From positions 126,368,103-126,432,102 of the forward strand of contig JBOZIK010000001.1 in NCBI GenBank assembly GCA_051453625.1: DNA of 64,000 nucleotides, given 5' to 3'. Shown here one piece after another: positions 48,927-60,385 of the stretch (position 1 is its first letter; every line of letters starts with the position of its first letter). The position numbers and the translations under genes were made by a program. The notes under the pieces were generated by a model. The model was not told where the DNA came from. It was given only the letters and a program-made list of their open reading frames with translations, and did no database searches. This DNA comes from Welwitschia mirabilis. Taxonomy: Eukaryota; Gnetophyta; Gnetopsida; Welwitschiales.

Positions 48927-50142
48927 TGATGTGCTACCAAATTATATGTATTTAATGGGGTATTATGAGTTATTTTGTAGGACATTTATACAGGTTTAGA
49001 TGCAATTCTGATAATTATGGAAATTCGATGGAATGATCAAAAAAACCATGTAATTTTTGGCATGTTTACATGCATTTTAGGCAATGATGCAAAAGGCAGA
49101 CTTCTGTTAAGCTAGAAAGATGAGGAAGACTGTCGTTCCCACCGTCATCCCCACGACATGGAGGACGACAGAACTATAGCAACTATTTGGGATTCTAACA
49201 TAAACTAGAGCTAGAAGCCAATGAGTCCTCTTTTATAAAGTGGTGTCAGTGTCATCGCTAGTGTTGTCCCCATGACATGCGGGATAACAACTGATAACTC
49301 ATCTATCATCATCCCTAATGTCGTTCCCACGATACTCAGTATGACATTGAAACAGCTAGCTGACTTTTCTCTAATCTTTTCCCTCTCGATTGAGCATGAT
49401 TTTTGGCATACTTTGAGTAATGGTTACACTTTCTTTGTTGTATAAATAAACCTTCCCTTCAATCCTCCTATCATCTTTGATGCACTGGAAATTCTTGTAA
49501 CTTGAGATTAAAGGGTAAGAGATCCATCTCGAGTAGTTACAAAGAGATGTTTCCTTGGTTTTGGGTTGTGCATTCTCCATTGCAGTGCAGCTGCTTTATA
49601 ACCTCAATGGTGGTTTGATTAATATAAACTCTATTTCTCTTTCATTTCTTAAATACTTTACATGTTCTTTATGGTTTATATTATTCTTGATTTGGTGATA
49701 GTTTCACTTATGATATAGGTCTTAAGGGCAAACTTTGTTAACGTTGACGATATTAGTTTAGGAGCATTTTGCATTACATTCTATTCGATTTACTTAATAG
49801 CTTAAGTTAGTCTCAGTTACTAATAGTTTCCTTGGCTGATTTAGGTTCTGCAGGGCCAATCTTCCTGACAAGTCGATTTGGTAATCGGATAGGTGATCAT
49901 CTAGATTAAGTTATATTTGCATTGCATCGTGTGTTTATTTTCTCGCACCATTGCATTAAAGTTTAAAAGGATATAATATTTCTTTGAAAATCAATTCATC
50001 TTCTTCTCTTGCATGCCTTCAATGGGTTTATGACATTTGGGTCACTCCCATCTATACTAGTGTGTTGTATTTGCAACATATCTATTTGTGATTAATAGGA
50101 TTTGATAAAGGACAAAACATTACAAAATTACACACTGCAACA
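48927..50142 (+). repeat. Layer 2 3' LTR (1.22 kb)
   Basis: TGATGTGCTACC start and CACTGCAACA end. Aligns with 22725-23926 and is followed by the AGCTT target duplicate. Confidence 0.9.
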
Positions 50143-50233
50143 AGCTTCCATACTCAATTTCTAACATGGTATTAGAGCACTTCCACACTTAATTTATAGC
50201 TTAGTATCAAGGCATTCCACATTCAATTTCTAA
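50143..50233 (+). repeat. Layer 1 3' LTR, second part
   Basis: After the AGCTT duplicate it carries TTCTAACATGGTATTAGAGC and CATTCAATTTCTAA, matching the last 90 bases of the layer 1 5' LTR (to 18301). Confidence 0.65.
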
Positions 50234-51870
50234 TAGGTAGTCTCATGGTTACTGCTACTTCTACGTTTTCTGCTTTTGTTGTATTTCATTTTTCTTAGCC
50301 ATGTAATGTGTAGGACTAACTCATAGACTCTCATGTAAAAGGTAGATAATTCTAGCATTTAAGAGTCTAACAACTTCTTTTCTAACCATTTCCTTCATGT
50401 AGAAATTAAGTCTCCTTTAGGTTTCAACAACAAATTTAGCATTTTATTCTAATTTTATCTCATGCATGTATAACTTAGGGTATATTCCTTTACGATCAAC
50501 AAGGATTCATGCTTAAGCCATTTTATATTTCTTTAGAAGTTGAATAATCTTGGTTTTATTATTAAACTTTAAGAAACTAGAAATAACTTAAGATATAATT
50601 CATCTTTACCTAGGTATGCATATTCTAAATTGTGGGGTAATGTTTGAAGTTCACTTTGTGATAGCAATTTCTTTTTTTTAAAAATATCTAAGAGTTTGAC
50701 AAGTTACCTAAGAAAATATGGACATTTTAGTTTCTAAAGAAATCTAAGTTCTTTAAGTATTGTGTCAAAAACTAAACTAGTTCCTCGGTTTCTCATCCAA
50801 AACTAATGTTTTAATTTTATTAACATCATCCTATTATGTTGATCTATCCCTTCAACTACATTAATAACATTCACTTTTATAACTAAATTTGGAACTGTAT
50901 CTTCCAATCCTAGTTCTGTAATCAATGACAACATGAATCATAGTAAATAATAGTATTCCTAATATAAGTTGAAGACCTCTATGCTTGTACTCTAGTTCTA
51001 ACATAATAAAATGAATAGAGAAAGTATACTTATTTACTTGTACTAGGACATCTTTAACAACCCCTTTAGATACTTTGGTAACTCTATTAGAAAGTTGGAT
51101 TACTTAGTAATACATTTTAATATTTTTAACTCTTAATTATTTATAAAGAAAATCCAGCATAAGATTTATATTATCTCTAAGATTAAGAAGAGATCCATCT
51201 ATGATGTGCCTATCAATTCTAGATGAAATAGAGGGAGAAGCAGGATACTATTAGGAACTTATTTTGAATTACAACCCTAATGTATTGTGTTAAGAAGTGT
51301 GACAAGACCCTTAAGAAACTTAATACAACTAGAGATTTGTTTAATTGCATCTAATAAAGGTATGTTAACTTATAACCCTTTAAAGATTCCTAAGAATTTT
51401 TCATGTTTGTCTTTTTTCTTATTTTCAAAATATAGGTAAGGAAAAGGCAAAGGAAAAAAGTGTGTTCCAGGTATTGGATCACTGTTTCCATTATGCTCCT
51501 CTTATGTTCCTTCATTGGAGGTTTCTTATTCCTTTCTTACATTTGAAGCTTCTTCTTTTTCATGAATTGTTTTTTCATTCCTAGTTGTTATAAAACTAGG
51601 GGTTGTCATGTTGTTATTTTATGTTTCTACAACATTTGCTTACCTCCTAGTTGAATTTTGATTATTTCCTTGGTTGTTTATAGGAGGCTCTCTTTGGTTA
51701 ATGGTATTTTAGAGATGATTAGTTGTTGTTTGAAGATAATGCATGATTTGTTTTATTCTAGCAAATCTAGCATCATAATTCTTATTGATGTTTTTGCCCT
51801 TTCATGTCATAAATTAAGCTAAAATGTCTTCTAACTTACTTCCATCAATTTATTGTTCTATTATGCTGGA
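50234..51870 (-). pseudogene. Layer 0 Athila gag end, protease region and RT start, minus strand
   Basis: Minus-strand frames give, from right to left: DGSKLEDILA, NINKNYDARFARIKQIMHYL and NTINQREPPI (Gag C-terminal, Athila type), KDKHEKFLGIFKGL and VNIPLLDAIKQISSCIKFLK, then ELQTLPHNLEYAYLGKDELY and MKEMVRKEVVRLLNARIIYL, the opening of Athila RT, ending at 50234. The RT continues at 17601 in the same strand, so both pieces belong to one element split by layer 1. Stops and shifts are frequent. Confidence 0.75.
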
Positions 51871-52900
51871 AAGTATTCTTACTTATAAATAAAGCATCAT
51901 TCTTTTACAAGAATCATATGAGTGATACTAAATCTATAGAGGGTAGTTGTTAAATAACAATGGTAGAAGTAAAAGATAAAATCAATACAATAGATATTAG
52001 GGTTCATGATTCTACATGCTACTACAAATCATAACTAATACTTCATTTTAATTGTAAATATCTACTAGCATGGAAGATATGATAACATATCAAATATGAA
52101 ACGCATCAAGAATAAAAGAATTAAAATATAGAACCATGTAGAGAAACATTGATAATAAGAAAAAGCATTCGAGATACAAATCACCATTAAAGATTCATCT
52201 CTCATTACAGATAAATATGACAAGTTATTAAAACAATGCCTCAAAATTAGAAGATCAATACATTCATAACTTCATGTATTAAAGGAGTATGCCCCTAGAT
52301 TAAAGGGGCTAGTGTCCATGGAGCTTCTAGTGTAAGCATAGGATATGACTCAATTATTCAATGTCTTCCTCCATAACATATATACTGCCACTAGGAAGTA
52401 AGTGTTACAAAATAATTTTTCTATTCAAGGAAAATGATTTAAGCTATTAGGGTTGTACTATAAATATTTCTTTTATATATATTCCTAGGCTATTTAACAT
52501 ATAATTGTTGCACATAAGGAAATATGAATTATGCCTGGAAAGCTAAATTTCTACATTCAAAGCATTAAGAATGTTTATAACATAACATTTGTTTTTATTA
52601 TGTACTTAATAAAAGTTCTTTAGAATTATTGTCTAAATTATTACCAACTCTATTTATAAGCATAGATTATTATAGTCATTTTTTGTGAGGTTTCTAATTA
52701 GTATATAAAAGTAAACCTTAGTACAATTTTGGGAAGAAGAAAATAACTTTTATCACTATCATATATGTGTTTTTATCTACTGTATATAATGGAATGTGAA
52801 CTTTGAATAATATAACCATTAAGGATCAATTACATGGATTCATTAAATTCTAAGACTTCATAATAAGATTAGTTCAAGATTCCTTTTACCATTAATACTT
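51871..52900. other. AT-rich DNA, nothing recognised
   Basis: The Athila gag of layer 0 stops being recognisable at about 51870, before its expected N-terminal part. The stretch to 52900 holds no clear motif and may contain a further insertion or an old LTR. Confidence 0.4.
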
Positions 52901-52949
52901 ATGAAGGATAAATTCAAAAAAGTTGACTTTAATGTCTTCTTTTATATCA

Positions 52950-53450
52950 TTGTAATTTCCTCATAACGTTCCTTTTTTTTAATAGGAATTTTTGAGAAGG
53001 GTATGACTATGCCTTGATTGCTAAGGCAGTTTGAGAGAATACATCTCAAATTGTATGGATGATCTTCTAGATTTTTGTGATTTATTTTATCTTATAATCT
53101 TTCAGCCCTTTAAAAGTTATTAGAAGATGTCTTTCTGGCCAAAAGAAGATTAGGTTTTTCCCCCTTTCTTCTTTGTCTTTTATTTTTTGATAAAAATTAN
53201 NNNATAATCAACATGGAACCTAAGTCTAAAACACCATAACCATTTTTCTAGGTGAACAAGCTTTCATCAAATGAAGCATTTATGAAACCAATGTCTAGGA
53301 GAAAATTTTCAACTCCTTATACCAAATCGAAGTTAATAACTTGAGGCCATGTGGTGCATTATTCAATTTACACTTAACTTGATAGGGATTTTGTAGCCTT
53401 GTGATATAAAACATTGAAAATGTCACTTCTAAATATTGATTTCAAATAAA
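52950..53450 (-). pseudogene. Copia RT fragment
   Basis: Minus strand CKLNNAPHGLKLLTSIWYKE, with a shift to KIFLLDIGFINASFDESLFT, corresponds to the copia KALYGLKQAPRAWY and FL..GF..S..D.SLF blocks. FHVDY at the N run stands where YVDD is expected. SSIQFEMYSLKLP (about 53040-53070) stands for the FEMKDLG block. All blocks are in order, and the gene is clearly dead. Confidence 0.75.
53200..53203. other. 4-N run
   Basis: Short N run, just at the RT active-site codons of the copia remnant. Confidence 1.
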
Positions 53451-56431
53451 TCTGATCTCCTTTAAACTTTTTTATTTGCTTGAACATAGAAGTATCATAT
53501 AACTATATATCAATTTTGTATAGTTTCCTCACATTTATGTTATAATATGAATAAGGACCTAAATGTCTCTATACACATTAGAGGAACAGATGTCCAGTTA
53601 ATGCCATAAACCTAATGGTAATCCATGGTCGTATGAACCTTATGTTTGTTTACAATTGTCTTCTTTTAATTAAATGATGTAGTAGTATTTTCTATCTACA
53701 ACATTTATGTTTCTAAATGATAAGGCATCAGATCCCATACGTTCTACTTAATCATCTTCATACTTGTTACTCATTATCTATTTCTAGTATAGCTTGGGTA
53801 TTGTCTAAGCTACAACCATAAGCAAATGAAACTTAAGAACCATTACATCATGAAAAAGGTTCATTGTTGAGATTCTTTCTTGGCTACTTGCTTTGTGATC
53901 TTACATCAGGTGTAATTTGAACATTTATTCTCTTCTTTCCAAATTAAAAGTACTAGTGGAGGATCCACACCTAAAGTGCTAGGTGCCTCTAGTTTGAAAA
54001 TATGATTTCTATTTGTATTAGATGCTCTTCACTTAAGTGGTTATATTCTTTTTTGTTAACCGTGTCTAGCTCCATTATCTTTAAAACTTGTCTAAACTCT
54101 TCCATCGTACATTTGGAAAATGTGACTCATAAATCTCAAGTCCATGGTAATGATAATCTTTTTAATTTTGCATCGTGAATGCCATAGATCTCAAAAGACA
54201 TCATGTATCCTGTAACAATGTCCTTCCTTAACTTCACATCAATCTCTACATACAGTACTCAACCATGCACCCAACTTTTGAAATCCCTTGAGATCATATT
54301 CACACTTGTCCCACAACTTGTAGAGTTCTACCCTGTAAGCTTTATGTAAAATGACAATTTATTATAAATGCCATTGTGCTAATGACCTCTCCAATCACAT
54401 AGTCCTTATTCTAGCTTGAAAAAGTAGACATCATTTTTTTCCCTTTAATAATAGGATTTCCTCATTCAACGGTAACATTTCAATAAGGCAAATAGGAAAA
54501 GGAAGGAGCATCTTGATAACTTCTAGTTTAAGAAATTCCAAAAACTCACTTACCAGTATATCATTTGTTGTTAGTCGTCAACCTAGCTATCTTATTTATT
54601 TGCTACAAACTCTCTCAATTTAGTGGAAGATTCATTGTTATAAGGACCAAGATATATCCATAATCATCCATCTAGTCAACTTATAGTTTCATCTATTTTC
54701 TTGGGCATCTAGAACCATGTCAATTTATATTTTTTGATAATTCTAACACAATCTTTGCTTTGCCTCTAGCTAGAAGAACCTTGTTGCATATTTATGTAAG
54801 GTTTTGAGATTATGAAAATCAAGATGACCAAATTATTAATGTAGTAGTTTTGTTTCATTTTTTTGCAGAGATGAAAACAAGGTTTTATTGCAGAATAACC
54901 ACACACATTCCTCGATGTTCATAAGCACGCTTTGATAAAACCAATTGGATCAATGATCTTGGTGTAGAAGGTTTCGCAGTTCCTTCTATGAAACAAAAAT
55001 TAGACCTAATCGTCTGAAGTTGACATGTAGGATATAGACTGTAACAAATTTTTTGTGGAAAATGAGCATTTTTAATTCTTATTATACCACTACTAAAAGT
55101 TAGCTTACTCATTTCTAGGCTTGTAAAACCAATGTTGTATACATTTCCTATTTTTACAAAATATTAATGTGCTAGGAAAATCTTGATAAACAAATTTTTT
55201 TTAATCATATAAACAACACAACTAGAGTCAATATACCAAAGAAAAGCTGCTTAATCTTTATTATTGTTGTTGTTCAAATCAAGTATAAAATTGTTTACAC
55301 AAATTTTTATTTACATTTTTTATTCTTCACTATTTTTTTGTACTATTCTTTTATTAAAGCAAAATTTTGCTTCTATTCTTCCTTCTTTCATCATTTCCCC
55401 CTTCCAACTTCCCTTCTATTTGTCCTTGTTTAGATTTCATGGATGCTTTTTCCAATCGTTTCCCCCCTTCAAACTTCCTTCTATTTGTCCGTCCTTAGAT
55501 TTTGTGGATTCAAGAAATAGTCTCTAGCATGACAACCCTTAGCTTCCTGGATATGGCAATGTGTCTCTAGACCTGCAAGAGGTGGCATTTATCAAGTTAC
55601 CCATAGTTAACACAGTAATGGCCCTATCACACTCACGATGTATCATAGCTCATGCATTTAAAGGAGGTACACAAGTCCATAAGAGGAAATATTGTGTCAT
55701 GGATCCAATATCTAAATTAACATAATACTAAATCATAACTTTTTGACAAGGATCAAATAACATCTCTCTTGGTTCACGTCACTTGATAACTTCACTTATA
55801 CCTGTGACTCTTTATATAGGCATGTAACCTAGTTGAATATGTTAATCAATAAATCCCTCCATTAGTTGCATCTAGTTTTTGGTTACTTATTTCATTGGGT
55901 TTTTGATAGTTTCATATAATTCATGAAGCTTCATTCATATACTATATGTTATGAGCTCATATTGTGCAACTGTTGGAATCTCATTATTTACATATTGAAA
56001 ACTTACATAGATGCCTTAGACATATAAGCCATGGTTCTGGTTCAATACGTCAATTGACAATTTAACCAAGTTTTTAACACCTTCCTCTACCAATATAACA
56101 CAACCAACTAGGATGCCCCTTCCTTAGTAACAAATTCCTTCCAATTGTTTTTTCATTGTCGTTACAAATCTTCTGATTTTACCAACCCTTACCACTTTTG
56201 AAGGCAAAGTGCATTTATGATGAATTGCATATTTGGTCCTTGCTTATTCTAATATGGATACCAAACATGAAGGTTGTTATTTGCTTGATAGCCATAAGAT
56301 AGAGTTTAACGCTCAATTCACTCCAATTCGATCCTACTAAAGACGAGTTAAGAGGCTTTTCAAACACTGATAGTCATATAATTTAATCATAACTAGAAGA
56401 TAACATCTGTTCACAATTTGCCTACCAACAA

Positions 56432-56447
56432 CTTGGTTCCAATACCA
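56432..56447 (-). other. Primer-binding site (tRNA-iMet type) of copia remnant
   Basis: Minus-strand TGGTATTGGAACCAAG, close to the common TGGTATCAGAGCCAAG. Confidence 0.75.
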
Positions 56448-57235
56448 TATAGGAGTAGCGCATAAGAGCTAGACACAAATAAGAGAAAAACAAAAGTGTA
56501 ATATACAAAAGATGAATGATTAACTTATTCAAGAAAAGTGGTTGTTATTCCTAAATAATTGCTTAAAACAATCGTCCACTAGATTTCAATTTTGTATATA
56601 GATTAGTTAATTAAATTAATAATTTTATAATAGGTAACAAGTAGCCCTGTCAATGTTACGTAGGATATAACTTTTACAATATTCAAACTAAAACGACAAC
56701 ACAAACTGTCTAATGGGGCTATAATTGACAAACATTATTACCATAGATAATGCCACAAAGAACATAAAATTTTGAAGGATTTAAAATCAAATACAGTGAC
56801 AAAATCAGTGGCTTGTCAAGGAAGCCTAGTAGTTGATTAAGGAAGGATCATGAAATTAAATAAAGAAAACTTTGTCCTCCATGTACTAGTTGAATCATCT
56901 ACATTTAAAGAGCTAGCTAAGCGTGTCTAGCAAAAATATTTGCTCAAAACGTTAACTATACATAGTTACTTGTATCTTATTATGAACCTCAATGGTCAAC
57001 GAGTCCTACTTGTTAATTGATAAATCCATGTTCATTTCATAAGTTCATGTAGTATCTTCATGGAGAAAAATTAAAGGATTTTTCAATTTTAAGTATATTT
57101 CTTCACCAAATAAGGATAATGGCCCAAGCAAGCCCTGAGCCTATCCTTGTTCCTATAGGACCCTCTGAATTTTCTATTTTTTTCATTTTATAACCCAAAG
57201 CATAAGGTTGATATTTCCAATAGCATACTTTTAAC
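56448..57235 (-). repeat. Possible 5' LTR of copia remnant
   Basis: Lies just outside the primer site. A TGTTAAAAG start on the minus strand near 57234 and the change in base composition there suggest the outer border. No second copy was seen, so the border is a guess. Confidence 0.35.
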
Positions 57236-58935
57236 AATTGCAAAAAAATCACCACTACAAAAGAAGCATCCGTTGCAACACCATCAGCCCCTTCAGAATG
57301 AGGGTGCCTTCGTCAGAATTGCAGAACTGTTGAAGCTAGTGATACCCATTGATTGTCTGTTTCGTCATACCAAACCCCAGCATTACTAAGTGTTAACCTT
57401 GAAAGCGCATGGCCTTTGTGGTTCTAAAATACTTTTGGCTTTTATAGACTTAATGAATACCAAGATCTGTTATTTAAAGCTCCATATCACAGAGTGCAGC
57501 GCAGCTCCTTAATGAATCATAAAAACAAAGTACCGCACGTTTCAGTAGAGTTTTCATCTTAAAGACACTCCAGAAGACTCGGCGCTTTGGTGGGTCAGCG
57601 CTTTGCATTGCAATAGGTAGTCCAGATTGATTAATCTGGATTGACATTAGACGGAAATTTCTTCTCAAAAGATAGAAGCTTCCAGTTATCAACACCAATT
57701 CTATAATCCTCATTGTAGTATATCATTACAGTCTTCTGAGTTTCACTTGGAGTGTAAAGATTATTTTTATCCTAGTTATTTACAGGCATGACAGCTTCAG
57801 AAAATCTCTGCATCTTCAAAAAGCTAAGCCCTTTTAGAGCAAATCAGATCTTGCTGGCTCACGGATTGTCTTCAAAAAATCTTGTCGGCATGACCGTTGG
57901 GCTTTGGCATCACCCCACAGTGTGTCTTAGATAAAACACTTGTTTTTACTTCTAAAAATAATCTCTTGAAAAGTGTTACAGACCCTCAATAAAACTCTGA
58001 AATTAGAATTCAATCTCACAGGTTAACCTGTAAATGGGTACTTATGGGTGGGGAAGGCACCAAATAGAAAGTAAGATTGTAATTCATCAGACAATGTCAG
58101 TCTCATTCAGTAGCCTTGGCCGTAAAACATCAACAAAGAAGCCAGAAACTAGTTGCAGTAAAAACAGTGTTCATGACAATCGAGTTACTGTATAACATTC
58201 TAAGTACACGCAGGAGCAGTGCTTTCTTAAGTGGTTTCATCAGCTTCTGCAGCGCGCATACTTTCATTTGTGGGTGTGAGTGTGCACGTGCAAGTGGGTG
58301 TGTGTGGGGTGCATGCGCGTAAAGATGAAATCAATTCCTTTCAGAGTCTGAAAAAGAATGAAAAAACAAAAATGGCAGTAGCATCATTTAATTTTGTCAT
58401 AAACTGCAGTATCATTGTTGCACGCCCTCATTCTCTTAGGCGTAGCCTATAACATATTTTATTACCCCTGCTATGTTTGGGCTTACATTAATCATATGTT
58501 CACAGAAACAATAAGACAGTTTTGCACAGCCTCTTACTAAAAAAAACCTGTAACATTCTTTAGAAGGATTCTTTCACAGGAAATTACAATGCCTGATAGC
58601 AACACTTGCAGCTTCAGCCAATGGCAAAGGACTCGTTTCACATTGCAATTCAATGCACAAACTTTCCAGGCAAGATTCCTTTGTCTGGACAATGACAAGG
58701 GAAACCATAACAATTATATACCCTATTCACAGTTACCTCATTGTGACAGTTCAAAGGAGACACCAAAATATATCCTACAAGAGACCAAGATTTCAAATTT
58801 TATAAAGTATCAAATACTGTCACTGATGATAAGACAGTAAGCACCTTTTTGAGAGCCCTATCCTATGAACTCCAATGGAGGCTTCTAGTAATAAATGTAA
58901 CTCTCCACAAAAAAAAATAAAAATAAAAATAAAAC

Positions 58936-58996
58936 ACAGAGAGAGAGAGAGACGTAGAAAGACAGACAGAGAGAGAGAGAGAGAGACAGAGAGAGG
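58936..58996. repeat. (GA)n microsatellite, interrupted
   Basis: GAGAGAGA runs interrupted by GACGTAGAAAGACAGACA, about 200 bp downstream of the BPS1-like stop. Confidence 0.9.
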
Positions 58997-59163
58997 TCTC
59001 CCAATCCTTAATCGATTTTCCTTTTGAGATTACTAAAAACATGTTGTAGAAAGGAGTTTCTCTGGGCTAATTTGAAAAGCTTAAAAATAATCACCCTGGA
59101 GACTGGATTTTCCTACACGTTATAAGAAGGATACCTGGTCACTAACTATTGACATAGAAGAGG

Positions 59164-59169
59164 TTTATT
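59164..59169 (-). terminator. Possible polyadenylation signal AATAAA
   Basis: AATAAA on the minus strand about 26 bases after the stop codon. It is close to the stop, so a further site downstream may be used instead. Confidence 0.35.
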
Positions 59170-59194
59170 ACCTATGCTAACTTGCATTCTTCCA

Positions 59195-60385
59195 TCAGCA
59201 CTGCCGTCTACAAATGTCCAGTAACTTTTTCCTTCCATCAACAATCTCATCAAAGAAGTCATCAAGCTGTCTCTCAATTCTTTCAACCCCAGACTTCAGC
59301 AAGACAAAGCAGTGCTTCAGCTGGTGCTTACTCTCATTAAAATTCTCCTTATTTTCAAGATTGGGGTGGTCAGCTCTGGAATGATGATCCAAGTGAGCCC
59401 ACAGTTCCCCCAGCAGATGCTGCACCTTGCAGAACTCAAATAAAACTATTGCAGGCCTGCTATATAAGGTGGGTTTAAGCAAGGATCTCACCCGCTGTAC
59501 CTCAGAACAAACTCTCTGTTGCAGTCTACAGAACGAGGCAAAGATGGAAGTTCTGAAACACAAATTGTCAAGGGAGGTGGGATTTTCATGTGGACAATGT
59601 ACCAAGCCCCAGAGGAGAATAGTGAGAAGAAGTGAGCTAGAAATCCTCATTGCATACATAACTCCTCTGAAACCACTGAATCCATTCCACTTCTCCAAAT
59701 GGACCTGCATTACCCTTTCATCCAACGGCAAAAGGAGTTTCCTGTCTCCTTGAATCTTCGTTTCCATAATCAACTTGTTCTCTTCTTCCAAACTTATGGC
59801 CTCTCTCCAGCATCCTGAGATACTTCTGATCACCTCAACGCACAGGTTCCGTGTGAGATTCCCATTGGCCCCCAAACTCACACAAACGTTCTCCACAGCT
59901 CCCTGATACCGTTCGATGTTTGCAACGCCACATTTAATCACGCTGCAAACGTCCCAAAGTTTTGTGCTCTCATCCATGTATTCATCCAACCATTTCCCCC
60001 CGACTGGAAGTTGCAGTTTCTGCACCAGAAGGATGATCTCACCATGCAGAGACCTCAACAAAATGACTATCTGCTCAAGCCACTCCATTGACATGAAACA
60101 GTTGGGCGAAATTGTTTGCTCTAGGTTTCCAAAACCCTGAGAAAGGACTCTGTAAAAGCTATTGACATCTCTAAAGATTGAATTCTCTGATGAATCCATG
60201 GCATCACAGGAGGGCATCAATTGCGATAGTTTCCTCAACTGTAAACTAAGTATCCTTCTAGTAATATACAAGCGTTCAGATTCCACAAGACCCAGAAGAG
60301 CCAAGCATTTTCTTAAAACCCTAATCCCTTCAAAACTCCAAAACCGGTACTTATTTTTCGCATGAAAAATCACACCAGTCCACAT
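59195..60385 (-). CDS. BYPASS1/ROH1-like protein (DUF793 family)
   Basis: An intronless reading frame of 396 residues with normal plant codon use, the only intact gene here. Residues about 43-396 follow the BPS1/ROH1 family: an ILSL-x-x-R-K-L start block (45-53), a helical segment, LPVGGKWLDEYMDESTKLWD (126-145, family W-x-D-x-Y-x-x-x-S-x-K-L-x-D-x-C), an isolated hydrophobic stretch SSSLLLTILLWGLVHC (249-264, placed where the family has a short membrane-like segment), and a C-terminal helix RIERQLDDFFDEIVDGRKKL (369-388). BPS1 of Arabidopsis restrains production of a root-derived mobile signal that arrests shoot growth, and ROH1 interacts with an exocyst subunit; the exact role of this member is not known. 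The start at 60385 is the furthest in-frame ATG, but an ATG five bases upstream is out of frame and in a better context, so Met57 or Met63 are alternatives. Antisense open frames here are shadows. Confidence 0.88.
   Translation of the reverse strand: MWTGVIFHAKNKYRFWSFEGIRVLRKCLALLGLVESERLYITRRILSLQLRKLSQLMPSCDAMDSSENSIFRDVNSFYRVLSQGFGNLEQTISPNCFMSMEWLEQIVILLRSLHGEIILLVQKLQLPVGGKWLDEYMDESTKLWDVCSVIKCGVANIERYQGAVENVCVSLGANGNLTRNLCVEVIRSISGCWREAISLEEENKLIMETKIQGDRKLLLPLDERVMQVHLEKWNGFSGFRGVMYAMRISSSLLLTILLWGLVHCPHENPTSLDNLCFRTSIFASFCRLQQRVCSEVQRVRSLLKPTLYSRPAIVLFEFCKVQHLLGELWAHLDHHSRADHPNLENKENFNESKHQLKHCFVLLKSGVERIERQLDDFFDEIVDGRKKLLDICRRQC

Larger units (their letters stand above)
22725..50142 (+). 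mobile_element. Layer 2: Athila-type Ty3/gypsy retrotransposon
   Basis: Direct LTRs at 22725-23926 and 48927-50142, each starting TGATGTG and ending CA. Exact 5-bp duplications AGCTT flank it (22720-22724 and 50143-50147). The primer site resembles that for tRNA-Asp, as in Athila/Tat elements. Gag lies left and protease-RT-RNase H-integrase right of a copia insertion (26138-43529). Without the insertion the element is about 10 kb. It is inactive because of many stops, frameshifts and an altered RT active site. Confidence 0.9.
17602..50233 (+). mobile_element. Layer 1: LTR element of unknown lineage (hosts layers 2-4)
   Basis: The 5' LTR is 17602-18301. The 3' LTR begins at about 22229 and is split by layer 2 at 22724/50143, ending at about 50233. 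Without layer 2 the element would be about 5.2 kb. A TGGTATCAAAGC primer site follows the 5' LTR, and a purine tract AAAGGGCAGC precedes the 3' LTR. The interior (18316-22228) shows no recognisable gag-pol motif, so it may be non-autonomous. It sits inside the RT gene of layer 0. I could not find a clean target-site duplication at its outer ends. Confidence 0.7.
52900..56447 (-). mobile_element. Copia-type element remnant, minus strand
   Basis: RT blocks lie at 52950-53450 and an iMet primer site at 56432-56447 on the same strand with the expected spacing, so the 3.5 kb from primer site to RT is one element. The part from 53450 to 56430 should be gag, protease and integrase; I see only broken fragments that I cannot assign surely (for example LGAWLSTVCRD near 54265). 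A 4-N run at 53200-53203 falls in the RT active site. Its 3' half and 3' LTR were not found. Confidence 0.65.
57236..59194. other. Unique-looking noncoding DNA beside the host gene
   Basis: Base composition is clearly more GC-rich than the repeats to the left, and stops or transposon motifs are not apparent. Open frames of 60-83 codons (for example 57474-57713 minus, 58589-58840 plus) match nothing I know. It may hold the 3' untranslated region and 3' flank of the gene at 59195, or a small noncoding transcript. A GT-rich stretch lies at 58265-58320. Confidence 0.45.

Noticed and set aside
54100-54300. Fragments such as LGAWLSTVCRD that look protein-like
   Set aside because: They lie where copia gag/protease/integrase should be but matched no block I could name, so no separate gene was called.
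57474-57713. 79-codon minus-strand frame near the host gene
   Set aside because: No recognisable family, no nearby splice or promoter signal; kept only as part of the unassigned stretch.
59427-60365. Plus-strand frames of 108, 74 and 67 codons opposite the BPS1/ROH1-like gene
   Set aside because: Antisense shadows of a coding sequence; no family resemblance.
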